From NCBI GenBank assembly GCA_022072055.1, contig JAJVIK010000021.1:62001-126000 (forward strand): a DNA stretch of 64,000 nt, in the 5' to 3' direction. Below the pieces are notes generated by a model. The model was not told where the DNA came from, ran no database searches, and saw only the letters and a list, made by a program, of their open reading frames with translations. The stretch's first letter is position 1. Each line of letters begins with the position of its first letter. The stretch is from a bacterium (GTDB lineage Bacteria; Hinthialibacterota; Hinthialibacteria; OLB16). Of this stretch, positions 1 through 8,892 are shown one piece after another. Both the position numbers and the translations under genes were made by a program.

Positions 1-846
1 GCCACGGGTCTGCATGGGGAATGGACCCGCAAGATCGCCCCCTTCGGCGCCCATATCCTGGTGGAAAAACCCTTTGCCGACAGCCTCGCGGAGGCGGACT
101 CGATGATCGAGGCGGTCCACAAGACCGGGAAATTGCTCGCGATCAATTGGCCGTTGCGCTGGTATCCCTGCCATGTCACCGCCAAGCGGCTCCTCGATGA
201 GGGCGCCATCGGCAAGCTCATCGAGGTCCACTATTACGACGGCAACCGCGGGCCGCTTTACCATGTGGCCGACAAGGTGGAAACCGACGTCGAATACAGG
301 AGCCGGAAGAGTGAAAGCTGGTTCTATCAAAAAGCCCAAGGAGGCGGATCGCTGCAGGATTACCTCGGCTATGGGGTGACCCTCGGAACCTGGTTCCACG
401 GGGGCGATGTTCCCATTGAAGTGACCACGGTGGTGGATCAGACCCCTGGCCTTGAAGTGGACGAGCACAGTATCACGGTGGCTCGATATGCCAAGGGACT
501 CTCCAAATTCGAGACCCGCTGGGGCGCCTTCACCGACCCTTGGACGCACCAGCCGCAGCCGAAGTGCGGGTTTGTTCTCAAAGGGGACAAGGGAACCATC
601 AGCAGCTACGATTATGAACCGACGGTCCGCCTCCAGGATTCGGACCACCCGGCGGGGAGAGACCTGCCCGCAGATGAACTTCAAGCTCCCTTCCAAAACC
701 CGATTCAATACCTGATCCACTGCCTGGAAACCGGATCGCCGGTGGAAGGACCGCTTTCTCCCGCGATTTGCCGGATCGGACAACAGATTGTGGATTCGGC
801 GGTTCGGAGCGCGAAAGAAAAGCGGACCGTGCCGCTCCTGGATTGA
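1..846 (+). CDS. Gfo/Idh/MocA family oxidoreductase (5' end outside the window)
   Basis: The reading frame is open from base 1, so the N-terminal Rossmann half lies outside the window; 281 residues are visible. The segment HILVEKPFADS near residues 18-28 is the family's E-K-P motif, whose Lys is the usual catalytic/cofactor residue. It is followed by the typical hinge and the mixed beta-sheet C-terminal domain. Family members are NAD(P)-dependent sugar or inositol dehydrogenases; the substrate cannot be read. The short ATG/GTG frame from base 61 is internal to this gene. It is convergent with the cytochrome gene, with 42 bases between the stops and no clear terminator. Confidence 0.88.
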   Translation, partial: ATGLHGEWTRKIAPFGAHILVEKPFADSLAEADSMIEAVHKTGKLLAINWPLRWYPCHVTAKRLLDEGAIGKLIEVHYYDGNRGPLYHVADKVETDVEYRSRKSESWFYQKAQGGGSLQDYLGYGVTLGTWFHGGDVPIEVTTVVDQTPGLEVDEHSITVARYAKGLSKFETRWGAFTDPWTHQPQPKCGFVLKGDKGTISSYDYEPTVRLQDSDHPAGRDLPADELQAPFQNPIQYLIHCLETGSPVEGPLSPAICRIGQQIVDSAVRSAKEKRTVPLLD

Positions 847-888
847 TCGACATTCGGCGCTGGATCGACCAACCCCATGCGGGAGATG

Positions 889-3294
889 TCACGGTCCCTT
901 CATGGACTCCAGACGAACGCGAAACATTGATCGGACCTCGCTCGGAAGCTGATCGTTGGCAATCGCGGCTCGATAGACCTCGGCGGCCTCCCCGTGTTGG
1001 CCGGCCTCCTCGAGGATCTGACCGAGGAGAGTGTAGGCATCGGGATAAGGGACACTCGCCGCGGTGGCCCCTCGGAGCGTGGAAATCGCCTGCGCGATCT
1101 GGCCGTTCCGCCTGAAATAGAAGGCGAGCGTGACCGTGTACTTCGGTTCGTCCGGCGCCAAGGTTCGCGCGGTTTCACACCAGCTGATGGCCTCATCCGG
1201 GCGGTCGGATGAGACCAGCACGGCCAGGTTGTAGGCGGCCACGGCGGATTTCGGATCGCTCGCAAACGCGGCTCTGAAGGCCCTCTCGGCCTCCGAGAGT
1301 CTTCCCAGTTCGCCGAGAAGCAGTCCGAGATTGAGGTTCGCCGCGGAGTTCGTCGGATCCTCCGCCAGGGCGCGGCGCAAGATCGCCTCCGCCTTGTCAT
1401 TCGCGCCGATTTGATTGTACGCAATGGAGGCGTTCACCATCGGGGGAATGCTATCCGGCTGAAATCGCAGCGCGGTCTCGTAGCACTCAATGGCGCGCTC
1501 AAACTCGCCCTTGCGCGCATGATGGATTCCGAGATTGTAATGGGAAAGCGAGTCATCCGAACGGGCGTGGAGAATGTCCAGATAATCCTTTGTGGCCCGA
1601 GAAAGGGATTCCCGGTCGGAGTCTTGGAGACGATCTTCCGGGATGCCGGCAAGGGACGCCGCCGCGCGCACGCGCACCAAGCGCACGGGATCCCGGGTGG
1701 CATCGAGGAGCGCGCGCACCGATGTTTGAGTCAGATATCCTTGAAGGCTTTCAGCCGCGCTACCCCGGATGAGCGGCGAGCGATCTTGAAGGGCATTCAG
1801 AACCGCCGGCCACTTTCTCGGATCCTCGCACCCTCGCAGCAGCCTGACCAATGAGTTGGCGAAGATCTCATCCCGATCCTCATTCCCCAAATACGCGAGC
1901 ATTTCCGGAAGCTGCTTCCAATCATCTTGCCTTGCCGCGCTGATCCAGTGTCCCAGTTGCAGCACCGGAGCCTGGTAATCCCTTGTTCTCCACTCGCGCA
2001 CAAGTTTGTCCGCCCACGCCGCGTCCTTGTCCGAGTGGCACAGGTTACAGGCATTGGGGGACCCGAATGCCATGCTCGCGGAGGGCATCGGGGGACGCAT
2101 CGAGTGGTCGCTTCGCCGCATGCGGGCAAAGTCGGTGGATGGCATGTGGCAGGAAATGCACAGGTTACCGGGACTGTCGGCGGGATGATGGGTGTGCTCG
2201 GTGGCGTTCCTCACTCTCTCCTCATGGCAGGGGAGGCAGAGGTTGTTGCTCTCCGATCCCGTAAAACGCATGCGCCCGCTTGAGGTGTGGCAGTGCATGC
2301 AGCTCAGCTCCCCGGACTTAACGCAGGGGCTCATCAACCAAGAGGTTAGCGTGTAGTTCTCTCCCAGGTCGCGCCCATCCGGGTGAAAGTCGTCATCCTC
2401 CAGCGTGATCAGATCAAAGTGGTCAAAAAAAGGACTCCCGGGCGGGAACGAAGAGGACAAGGGGGCCATCTTGGCGTGGCACGGAGCGCACAGGGCGTTC
2501 ATCTGCTCCACGGAGAACTTCCGGGTGCTGAGAATCCGAATGTCGCTGGGGGATTCCTCCTTGGGGAGCGACCGGAAGAGCTTCACATGCTCCACCGCGC
2601 TGCCGTGACAGGTCTCGCAGTTGATTCCCGGCTCGGTCCATTCGGTGTGGTAGGTGTCCGTCTCAAGATCGTAGTTGGTGGAGAGTTGACTCACATGGCA
2701 GCTGTGGCAGGAGGTGTTGAAAGTTAAGGCCGGGTCTCTCCAATCCAGCGGCTCATCGCGTTGATCTCCGAAGTGCCGGACCGCGCTTCCCGTGGTGTCG
2801 ATCCATCGCTTGTGTCGGACATCGAAGGCGAGGGGAAGAACCTGGAGACGTCCCCGCTCCAGCGGGGTGAGAAAGTAGTAGACATTCTTGCCGCCCATGG
2901 CGTGAGCGATGGGGTATTTCTTTTCCCCACTGGGGTCTCTTTCGAGAACCCACCCCTCTCCCTTGTTAATCTCAACCAGGTAGCGCGCGCCAAGGATTTC
3001 GATCTCGCCGGTCGGCGGGGTGAGTTCCTTCGACGCGAGTTCATCGGTATAGGGCTGCATGGCGAGGCCATGATGCGAGGTGGCCCACTTCTGGTAGAAC
3101 CCTTCATGACACTCGCGGCAGCTGGAGGAGCCGATGTAGGGGATCTGGCCGACTGGCGCCGCTTCGGTGGAATGGGGCCTTGCGGCCGTTTGGGGTCCGA
3201 TGAACTGCGCGCCGACCACTCCAGCCGAGACCAGCACCGCCGCAAACACGGTGAAGCATGAGGTTTTCGCGATTGGCTCTGTCAATTCCGTCAT
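889..3294 (-). CDS. Octahaem cytochrome c with HEAT and TPR repeats, exported
   Basis: 801 aa. An uncleaved anchor or signal segment lies at about residues 12-30. Eight CxxCH haem motifs follow (CRECH at 59, then CHSCH, CETCH, CAPCH, CMHCH, CLPCH, CISCH, CNLCH), all in the first half, as in cytochrome c554/NrfA-like multihaem proteins. The middle (about 470-570) has HEAT-like helices ('SPLIRGSAAESL', 'VRVRAAASL'), and residues about 580-795 hold five or six TPR units ('YNLGIHHARKGEFERAIECYETAL'-type). Probable role is periplasmic electron transfer with a protein-docking tail. It lies 46 bases downstream of the sulfatase on the same strand, so they may be co-transcribed. Confidence 0.88.
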   Translation of the reverse strand: MTELTEPIAKTSCFTVFAAVLVSAGVVGAQFIGPQTAARPHSTEAAPVGQIPYIGSSSCRECHEGFYQKWATSHHGLAMQPYTDELASKELTPPTGEIEILGARYLVEINKGEGWVLERDPSGEKKYPIAHAMGGKNVYYFLTPLERGRLQVLPLAFDVRHKRWIDTTGSAVRHFGDQRDEPLDWRDPALTFNTSCHSCHVSQLSTNYDLETDTYHTEWTEPGINCETCHGSAVEHVKLFRSLPKEESPSDIRILSTRKFSVEQMNALCAPCHAKMAPLSSSFPPGSPFFDHFDLITLEDDDFHPDGRDLGENYTLTSWLMSPCVKSGELSCMHCHTSSGRMRFTGSESNNLCLPCHEERVRNATEHTHHPADSPGNLCISCHMPSTDFARMRRSDHSMRPPMPSASMAFGSPNACNLCHSDKDAAWADKLVREWRTRDYQAPVLQLGHWISAARQDDWKQLPEMLAYLGNEDRDEIFANSLVRLLRGCEDPRKWPAVLNALQDRSPLIRGSAAESLQGYLTQTSVRALLDATRDPVRLVRVRAAASLAGIPEDRLQDSDRESLSRATKDYLDILHARSDDSLSHYNLGIHHARKGEFERAIECYETALRFQPDSIPPMVNASIAYNQIGANDKAEAILRRALAEDPTNSAANLNLGLLLGELGRLSEAERAFRAAFASDPKSAVAAYNLAVLVSSDRPDEAISWCETARTLAPDEPKYTVTLAFYFRRNGQIAQAISTLRGATAASVPYPDAYTLLGQILEEAGQHGEAAEVYRAAIANDQLPSEVRSMFRVRLESMKGP

Positions 3295-3340
3295 TCACGC
3301 TGGAAATCAACCGCCCCTACACGTTGCGATTTCCCCAGAC

Positions 3341-4795
3341 TCATGGGGTCTCGACCCCGGAGAACTCGTCGTCGATCGGAAGGATCGGCTCGCCATGTAG
3401 ACCTTCCAGGACCACCTTGAATTGGTCTACCAGGAAGAGCGGCTTCACGCTTTCCTTGGCTAATGCATTGAGGCGCTCCTGGAACTCGGCAACTTTCTCC
3501 GGATGTTGCGCCGCGAGGTTGTTCTTCTCGCTCGGGTCTTGTTCGATGTTGTAGAGATCCACGCTCGACGGAAGTAAAGTGCGCCAGATCAACTTCCAAT
3601 CCCCCTGGCGCAGAGCGGCTCGGAACGGCTCGACATTATAAACCACCTCGGTGCGCGGCGAAGGCTTGCCCTCCGCTATCGTGTTCCAGACGTTCAAACC
3701 GTCCAATGGTTTGCACTTGGAAGTGGAGGCCCCGGCGAGACCCGCAAACGTGGGATAGATGTCCACGGCGTGGATGAGCCCATCCACCACGCCGGCTTTG
3801 ACGCGACCCGGCCAGTTGGCCAGCGCACAGACTCGCGCGCCCCCTTCATAGAGCGTGCCCTTGCCCTCGCGATACGGTCCGTTGTCGCAGGGAAGCTTCA
3901 CCTTCGACATGTCGGCCATCACTCCGGCGAACATCGCGTTGCGGGTGCCGCCGTTGTCGCTGTGAAAAAGGATGAGCGTGTTCTCCCGCATTTTCCTCTT
4001 GTCGAGCGCGGCGATCACGCGTCCGATTTCGTCGTCGAGGCACGCGACCATGCCCGCGTAGGTTCGTCGCGTGGGATCCTCGATATCGGGGTATCGGTCG
4101 ATGTATTCCTTTGGCGCCTGATAGGGCGTGTGTGGGGCATTAAAGGCGAGATAGAGGTAGAGCGGAGTCGAGGCATCGTGCTCTTCGATCAACCGCGCCG
4201 CGTCCTTCCCGATCAGAGTGGTCGTGTAGCCTTCCTCCCTCACCGGCTCATTGTCGCGGAACCAGTCCAGCACGCCCTCTTCATCGTGAGTGAAGTAGTC
4301 CAGCTCGCCGATCATCGCGCCGTATTGGTAATCAAACCCGCGCTGCCTCGGCCAATATTTCTTGTCGGCATGGCCGAGATGCCACTTGCCGATGATCGCG
4401 GTCTTGTAGCCCGCCTCCTTGAGGCACTGCGGCATGAGCCATTCGGTGGTGTCCAGGCCGTAAGCCGACACCGAGGGGATAACCGCGGTCTGCAGGCCGT
4501 AGCGGAAGGGATAACGCCCGGTCATGAGGGCCGCGCGCGTCGGCGTGCACATGGGTTGAACGTAGAACTGTCTGAAGGTGGCCCCACTGGCGGCCAACGA
4601 ATCAAGGTTCGGGGTCTTGATGTCCGTGCAGCCGTTGAAACCGACATCCTTCCAGCCAAGATCGTCGGCCACGATGTGGACGATGTTGGGCTTGGCGGCC
4701 GGGGATCGGTTTTCCTGTCCGAATGTGGCCGAAACAAAGCCCAGCGCCGCTAGAAGGATCGCCAATGTCAAGGCTCTTGGAGAAGGTGGTTTCAC
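3341..4795 (-). CDS. Secreted Cys-type sulfatase (arylsulfatase family)
   Basis: 484 aa from the chosen GTG. The longest frame starts at 4951, but its first 52 residues are Gly/Arg-rich and not signal-like. From the GTG there is a clean signal peptide (KPPSPRALTLAILLAALGF...ATFGQ). Motifs are metal-binding DD at about 44-45 and C-T-P-T-R at about 83-87. The Cys is the residue converted to formylglycine in this family, so activity needs a formylglycine-generating enzyme, not present here. It probably hydrolyses sulfate esters of polysaccharides or aryl compounds in the periplasm. Downstream neighbour is the octahaem cytochrome. Confidence 0.85.
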   Translation of the reverse strand: MKPPSPRALTLAILLAALGFVSATFGQENRSPAAKPNIVHIVADDLGWKDVGFNGCTDIKTPNLDSLAASGATFRQFYVQPMCTPTRAALMTGRYPFRYGLQTAVIPSVSAYGLDTTEWLMPQCLKEAGYKTAIIGKWHLGHADKKYWPRQRGFDYQYGAMIGELDYFTHDEEGVLDWFRDNEPVREEGYTTTLIGKDAARLIEEHDASTPLYLYLAFNAPHTPYQAPKEYIDRYPDIEDPTRRTYAGMVACLDDEIGRVIAALDKRKMRENTLILFHSDNGGTRNAMFAGVMADMSKVKLPCDNGPYREGKGTLYEGGARVCALANWPGRVKAGVVDGLIHAVDIYPTFAGLAGASTSKCKPLDGLNVWNTIAEGKPSPRTEVVYNVEPFRAALRQGDWKLIWRTLLPSSVDLYNIEQDPSEKNNLAAQHPEKVAEFQERLNALAKESVKPLFLVDQFKVVLEGLHGEPILPIDDEFSGVETP

Positions 4796-4961
4796 GTCAC
4801 AGTTTCCTTTCGATTTCCGCTGATTCAGATCGCGCCGGATGACCAAGAAGCCAACCTCCATCAAGCTGCGCCCACCACCCCCGCCGCCGGCCTTGACGTG
4901 AGGGCGTGATCCAAGGACAGGCTGTTGACCGGCGACCTGCCGCGCCGCCATCCCCCGACTC

Positions 4962-5813
4962 TCAAAACCGGAACGTCATCCCCGCCACCGGGCCATCCAG
5001 CTCCATGTTGATCTTCCGGGCGCCGGTGCTGGAGCCTTCCTCATAGGTGACATCCAGATGCCGGTACCCCAGGTTGAGCGAAACCCTGGGGGTGACCTGG
5101 TAGAGGAGATTTCCATACACCTCCCAGTTCTGCTCCGGGGAGTTTCGAACGCCGAAGCCTCCCACATTCCCGCCCAGGACCAGACTGACCCGGTCGCAAA
5201 CTTCCACCTGGGTTTCGGCGCCGATCCACGGCTCGATGAAGTTCTCGTTGCCGTCAAACCCGATCTCCCTCCGGGGACCGCTCAGGACCCCGCTCCCATC
5301 CAGGTACATGTAACGCCCGCCGGCCTGGAGGTCCAATCGGTATTCCCTTCCCGTAAAGGGGGTCAGGCCCTCGCAGATGGTGTAGCCGCCGCCAAAGCGG
5401 ACCACCAGTTGCTCCAGTTCCATGTCCAGGTCGATATTCGCGCGGGGAAGCGGATTGCGCGCCGCAAGGTCGCCAAGCGTGAGGTTCTCGAATTTCAGGT
5501 AAATCATGTCCACATCGAACGAGACTCTTCCTTTTCTTGCCCTCATGTCCACCATCGCCATGAACTCGGCTTCATCCAGGAGGTCGAAAACCTTGGCGTT
5601 GGAGAGATCGTAATCAGACCCTCGGCCGTTCTTCTCGGCGAACCCTTCCATGCCCGGAAGCCAAGCGTACGGGGTTAACTCAAATTGCCAACCTGACGAG
5701 GGAGCTGGAGAGCTCGTAGACCCGTCTGGCTCGGCACGGACTGAACTTCCCCCCACAATCGCCGTTACGCAAATGGCAAGAAGACCCCACCGGGACCCAC
5801 ACTGGACACGCAT
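4962..5813 (-). CDS. Outer-membrane beta-barrel protein, unknown function
   Basis: 283 aa. A signal peptide (about 1-28, ending SSVRA) is followed by alternating polar/hydrophobic strands with aromatic girdles ('FELTPYAWLPGMEG', 'GGGYTICEG', 'NLGYRHLDVTYEEG'). It ends in '...VAGMTFRF'; a C-terminal Phe is the classic barrel-assembly signature. 'TPYAWLPG' near the mature N-terminus is frequent in small unassigned outer-membrane proteins. Ribosome site is AGGTGGGGG about 7 bases before the ATG. The minus-strand terminator at 5829-5861 lies just upstream, so it probably has its own promoter or depends on read-through. Confidence 0.72.
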   Translation of the reverse strand: MRVQCGSRWGLLAICVTAIVGGSSVRAEPDGSTSSPAPSSGWQFELTPYAWLPGMEGFAEKNGRGSDYDLSNAKVFDLLDEAEFMAMVDMRARKGRVSFDVDMIYLKFENLTLGDLAARNPLPRANIDLDMELEQLVVRFGGGYTICEGLTPFTGREYRLDLQAGGRYMYLDGSGVLSGPRREIGFDGNENFIEPWIGAETQVEVCDRVSLVLGGNVGGFGVRNSPEQNWEVYGNLLYQVTPRVSLNLGYRHLDVTYEEGSSTGARKINMELDGPVAGMTFRF

Positions 5814-5828
5814 TTAGGACCCCCACCT

Positions 5829-5861
5829 AAAAAATAGCGGGCCCCCTCCGACGGGTCCCGC
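5829..5861 (-). terminator. Rho-independent terminator downstream of the methyltransferase gene
   Basis: On the minus strand a 9-pair hairpin with one mismatch (arms 5853-5861 and 5837-5845, loop of 7) is followed by TA and six T's. It lies about 140 bases after the methyltransferase stop and would end the corA-methyltransferase transcript. A second perfect 7-pair hairpin (GGGGGAT/ATCCCCC, 5874-5892) sits just before it without a T run. Confidence 0.65.
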
Positions 5862-6000
5862 AATCGACAAAGCGGGGGATCATCCATCCCCCTGAGGGTC
5901 TATTCAAGCCCCAGGATCGATCAGCCGACTGCGACCATTCTCGGGCAAGCGCTGTCCAACCGGGCGAGTCAGTCTTTGAGTTCTTTTCGGGCGAACCCTG

Positions 6001-6702
6001 CTATCTGTTTGGCTCCATCACCACCACCCGGTTCGAGCCCACAATCGGCGCCGAGGCCATCTCTCGGGTGACTCTCCAGCCATGGGCCAGGGCAGTGCGC
6101 GCGGTTTCACGCGAATCAATGTAGTACCACGCAAGTGGCCTGCCAAAGAGCCGCGACTTGAGGCGTTTTGTCATCCCCTCGTAGCTGTGTTTTGATTTGA
6201 AGGTCAAGACCACGCCTCGCGAGGCCACTCGAAACATCTCGGCAAGGATCGCCGCGCGAAGGGGGGCGCTCGGAAGGTGGTGGAAGAAACGCGCGCAGAA
6301 AACAACGTCAAAGGCATTGTCTCGAAAGGGGAGCTTTTCGGCATCGAGGCGGAAGAAACCGAGCGCCTGGGAGGACGCGCCGGGGAGGGACTTGGCGGAG
6401 AGCAGCATCGGGAGCGAAATGTCCGCGGCGAGCACGCGCGGGGTGACCGCAAGCAAGCCGGGAAGATGCCGCCCGTTCCCGCAAGCCAGATCGAGGACAT
6501 ACCCCTCCCCAACCAGAGTTTTCACCTGGTCGAATGCCCACTGGGTGAGCCGTTCTCCCCTCCTCCCCAGGAAGGAGCGCCTTCGAGTGGCCGCGATCTC
6601 TGACTGGAACCTCCGCTTTCCAAGGTACACTCCGTCCTTGGTGAGAAATGGTTGCTTGCCATCGGGTTTCCCATACGGGGGAGATTCCTCGGACTGCTCC
6701 AT
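6001..6702 (-). CDS. Class I SAM-dependent methyltransferase
   Basis: 233 aa. Motif I is 'VLDLACGNGRHLPG' (about 67-80), motif II 'VLAADIS', and 'NAFDVVFCARFFHHLP' fits the post-motif strand of the Methyltransf_11/25 fold. The acceptor substrate cannot be predicted. It follows the corA-like gene with only 3 bases between them, so the two are probably one transcript ending at the terminator at 5829-5861. Confidence 0.85.
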   Translation of the reverse strand: MEQSEESPPYGKPDGKQPFLTKDGVYLGKRRFQSEIAATRRRSFLGRRGERLTQWAFDQVKTLVGEGYVLDLACGNGRHLPGLLAVTPRVLAADISLPMLLSAKSLPGASSQALGFFRLDAEKLPFRDNAFDVVFCARFFHHLPSAPLRAAILAEMFRVASRGVVLTFKSKHSYEGMTKRLKSRLFGRPLAWYYIDSRETARTALAHGWRVTREMASAPIVGSNRVVVMEPNR

Positions 6703-6705
6703 GGT

Positions 6706-7827
6706 TCATTCCTTTCCGGACAAGGGCGCGAGGGGTTCGAGCCACCCGCGCCAACGGAATAGCGCGAGCAACCCGATTCCGACCGCCGCCATCAGCCCCA
6801 GCGCGAAGGGATATCCCCAATGCCAGAGCAGTTCCGGCATGTTCCAAGGGGATTTCGCCGGGTCGAAGTTCATTCCATAGATCCCCGCCACCAGGGACAT
6901 CGGCATGAAGACCGTGGTGATGATGGCAAGGACCTTCATGATCTCGTTCATCTTGTTGCTTGAGGCGGTGAGATAGGCATCCATCAGGTCGGAGCCGACC
7001 TCTCGATCGGTTTCGAGGAGGTCAATGATCTGGACCACGTGGTCGTAACAATCCTTGAGGTACAGTCGGGTGTCGGGAGTGATCAGCGGAATGGGATCTC
7101 GAAGCAGGTCATTGGTCATCTCACGAAGCGGCCACACCACTCTCCGGAGGTTCAGGAGATCCCGCTTGATCCGGTGAATTTCGGTGACCGCCTTTCGAGT
7201 AGGCCTTGCCAGGACCTCATCCTCCAAGGCCTCCAGACGCTCTCCAAACGCTTCCAGCGGTCGATAGTAACCATCCACGATGGCGTCCAGGAGGCAGTAG
7301 GCCAGATAGTCCGCGCCCTGGTTTCTGACTCTTCCCCGCCCCTGACGAATCCGCTCGCGGATCACCTCGAGGCCATCACGGTCCCCTTCCTGAAAGGACA
7401 GGACAAAATCCTCCCCCAGGAAAAAGCTCACCTGCTCGCTCTCGAGCTCCTCGCCCAGGAAAGCCACTCGCGCCACCAGGAAGAGGCGGTTTTCGTAATA
7501 GTCCGCCTTCGCGCGTTGGTGAACGTTGACCACATCCTCCAGCGCCAACGGGTGGAGGTCGAGCAGGTCGGCGATGGCCCTAAGGGTGGCCACATCTCCG
7601 AGTCCCTGAACGCTGATCCAGGTCACCGGATGCTTTCCGCGGATCGCCTTGATTTCATGGATGCTCCCCAGCTCCGCTTCCTCGACAGTCGATGGACCAT
7701 ACGCCAAAGTCCGAATCCTCGGTCGAGGGGCCTCTGGGTCCACAGCGAGCGTGCCGGGAGGCGCGCCAGGGGGAGAGTGACGGAAGGTGCGCCCCTTGTG
7801 AGTTCTTCTCTTTGCTCTGGATGCCAT
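6706..7827 (-). CDS. corA: CorA-family Mg2+/Co2+ transporter
   Basis: 373 aa from the ATG at 7827; the longer frame begins at a TTG at 7887 with a less typical N-terminus. A basic N-terminal tail precedes the large cytoplasmic alpha/beta domain ('PVTWISVQGLGD', 'HPLALEDVVNVHQRAK' are typical). The C-terminus has two membrane helices, the first ending in Y-G-M-N-F, the selectivity motif of CorA channels ('MPMSLVAGIYGMNFD'). The inner-membrane homopentamer mediates divalent cation uptake. Divergent from the tRNA gene and just upstream of the methyltransferase. Confidence 0.92.
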   Translation of the reverse strand: MASRAKRRTHKGRTFRHSPPGAPPGTLAVDPEAPRPRIRTLAYGPSTVEEAELGSIHEIKAIRGKHPVTWISVQGLGDVATLRAIADLLDLHPLALEDVVNVHQRAKADYYENRLFLVARVAFLGEELESEQVSFFLGEDFVLSFQEGDRDGLEVIRERIRQGRGRVRNQGADYLAYCLLDAIVDGYYRPLEAFGERLEALEDEVLARPTRKAVTEIHRIKRDLLNLRRVVWPLREMTNDLLRDPIPLITPDTRLYLKDCYDHVVQIIDLLETDREVGSDLMDAYLTASSNKMNEIMKVLAIITTVFMPMSLVAGIYGMNFDPAKSPWNMPELLWHWGYPFALGLMAAVGIGLLALFRWRGWLEPLAPLSGKE

Positions 7828-7920
7828 TAGAATACCGGGTGCGGAATACACTGGAATCAGTGTCCCGCGCGCGAGCAGGATCGTCAATGGACAAGCGGGA
7901 GCAGTGGAACTAAAAAAGGG

Positions 7921-7949
7921 TTGACAGAGGGGAATTCTCTTTGTTAAGT
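7921..7949 (+). promoter_or_regulatory. Promoter of the tRNA-Ile gene
   Basis: A perfect -35 TTGACA (7921-7926), a 17-base spacer and TTAAGT as -10 (7944-7949). The predicted start, about 7956, falls just before the tRNA 5' end at 7960. The -10 is weak; spacing and position support the call. Confidence 0.55.
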
Positions 7950-7959
7950 ACAGGCCGTC

Positions 7960-8032
7960 GGGTCCCTAGCTCAGCGGTTAGAGCAGTCGACTCATAATCG
8001 ATTGGTCCAGGGTTCGAATCCCTGGGGACCCA
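7960..8032 (+). tRNA. tRNA-Ile (CAT anticodon, lysidine type)
   Basis: 73 nt. The acceptor stem GGGTCCC/GGGACCC is perfect, the discriminator is A, and no CCA is encoded. The anticodon arm is GTCGA-CTCATAA-TCGAT and the T arm CAGGG-TTCGAAT-CCCTG. The anticodon is CAT, so it could be elongator Met; however the D and variable regions (GGTTAGAGCAGTCGA..., TTGGTC) resemble tRNA-Ile2, in which TilS converts C34 to lysidine to read AUA. I favour Ile2. Its promoter is just upstream and mazG follows after about 70 bases. Confidence 0.9.
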
Positions 8033-8101
8033 GGGCCTGTTTCATTGAAGAAGAATGAGGGGGAGGTCCCGGCGCGCAGAGCGCGCGTGGGAGTTGAGGG
8101 A

Positions 8102-8887
8102 ATGACCGGCAGAGGGGAGAAATTCGAGCGTCTTTGCAGCATCATGCACCGCCTGCGCGCCCCTGGCGGCTGCCCGTGGGATCGTGAACAAACCCACTCC
8201 TCCTTGGTGAAGTATCTCATCGAAGAAACTTACGAACTCGCGGAAGCGGTCGAGGATGGCGATGAGGCCGAGCTTGTGAAGGAGCTTGGCGATGTTCTGC
8301 TGCAAGTGGTGTTCCACGCTGAAATCGCCGCGGAGACGGGCCGGTTCACGATTGAGGATGTGGTCGAGTCCATTTGCGAGAAGATGGTGAAGCGCCATCC
8401 GCACGTGTTCGCCGAGGCCAAAGCCGAGGACAGCGAGGCGGTCTTGCGGCAATGGGAGAAACTCAAGCACCAGGAGCGCGGGGACGGCGCGTCCCTTTTG
8501 GAGGGCATCCCCCGACAGTTGCCCGCGCTACAGAAGGCGTCGCGCCTCCAGGGGAGGGCCTCCAAGGTGGGCTTCGACTGGGAAAATATCGCTCAAGTCG
8601 AGGACAAGGTGCGCGAAGAATTTCGGGAGCTTGAACACGCCAAGTCCGAAGGCTCACAGCGCGTTCATGAGGAGTTCGGCGACCTGCTTTTCGCGTTGGT
8701 CAATTGGGCCAGGTTCCTCGGCGTGGATCCCGAAAAGGCGCTGCAGGACTGCAACCGGAAGTTTGTTCGCCGGTTCCAACACATTGAAACTTCGCTTCAG
8801 GCCAAAGGCTCAAGCGTTCATGAGGCGGACTTGGCCGAGATGGACGCGCTCTGGGAAGAAGCTAAGACTGGATTCCAAGGGAGGTAA
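8102..8887 (+). CDS. mazG: MazG nucleoside triphosphate pyrophosphohydrolase
   Basis: 261 aa from the ATG at 8102; a longer frame would need a TTG at 8045. 'GGCPWDREQTH' and 'EETYELAEAVEDGD' followed by 'ELGDVLLQVVFHAEIA' give the ExxE...ExxD metal-binding motif of the all-alpha NTP-PPase domain. A second MazG half follows ('EFGDLLFALVNWARFLGVDPEKAL'), as in the full-length family. It hydrolyses (d)NTPs to NMP and PPi as housecleaning or as a stringent-response modulator. First gene of a tightly spaced run to 15356; the next gene starts 5 bases after the stop. Confidence 0.93.
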   Translation: MTGRGEKFERLCSIMHRLRAPGGCPWDREQTHSSLVKYLIEETYELAEAVEDGDEAELVKELGDVLLQVVFHAEIAAETGRFTIEDVVESICEKMVKRHPHVFAEAKAEDSEAVLRQWEKLKHQERGDGASLLEGIPRQLPALQKASRLQGRASKVGFDWENIAQVEDKVREEFRELEHAKSEGSQRVHEEFGDLLFALVNWARFLGVDPEKALQDCNRKFVRRFQHIETSLQAKGSSVHEADLAEMDALWEEAKTGFQGR

Positions 8888-8892
8888 TCGAC

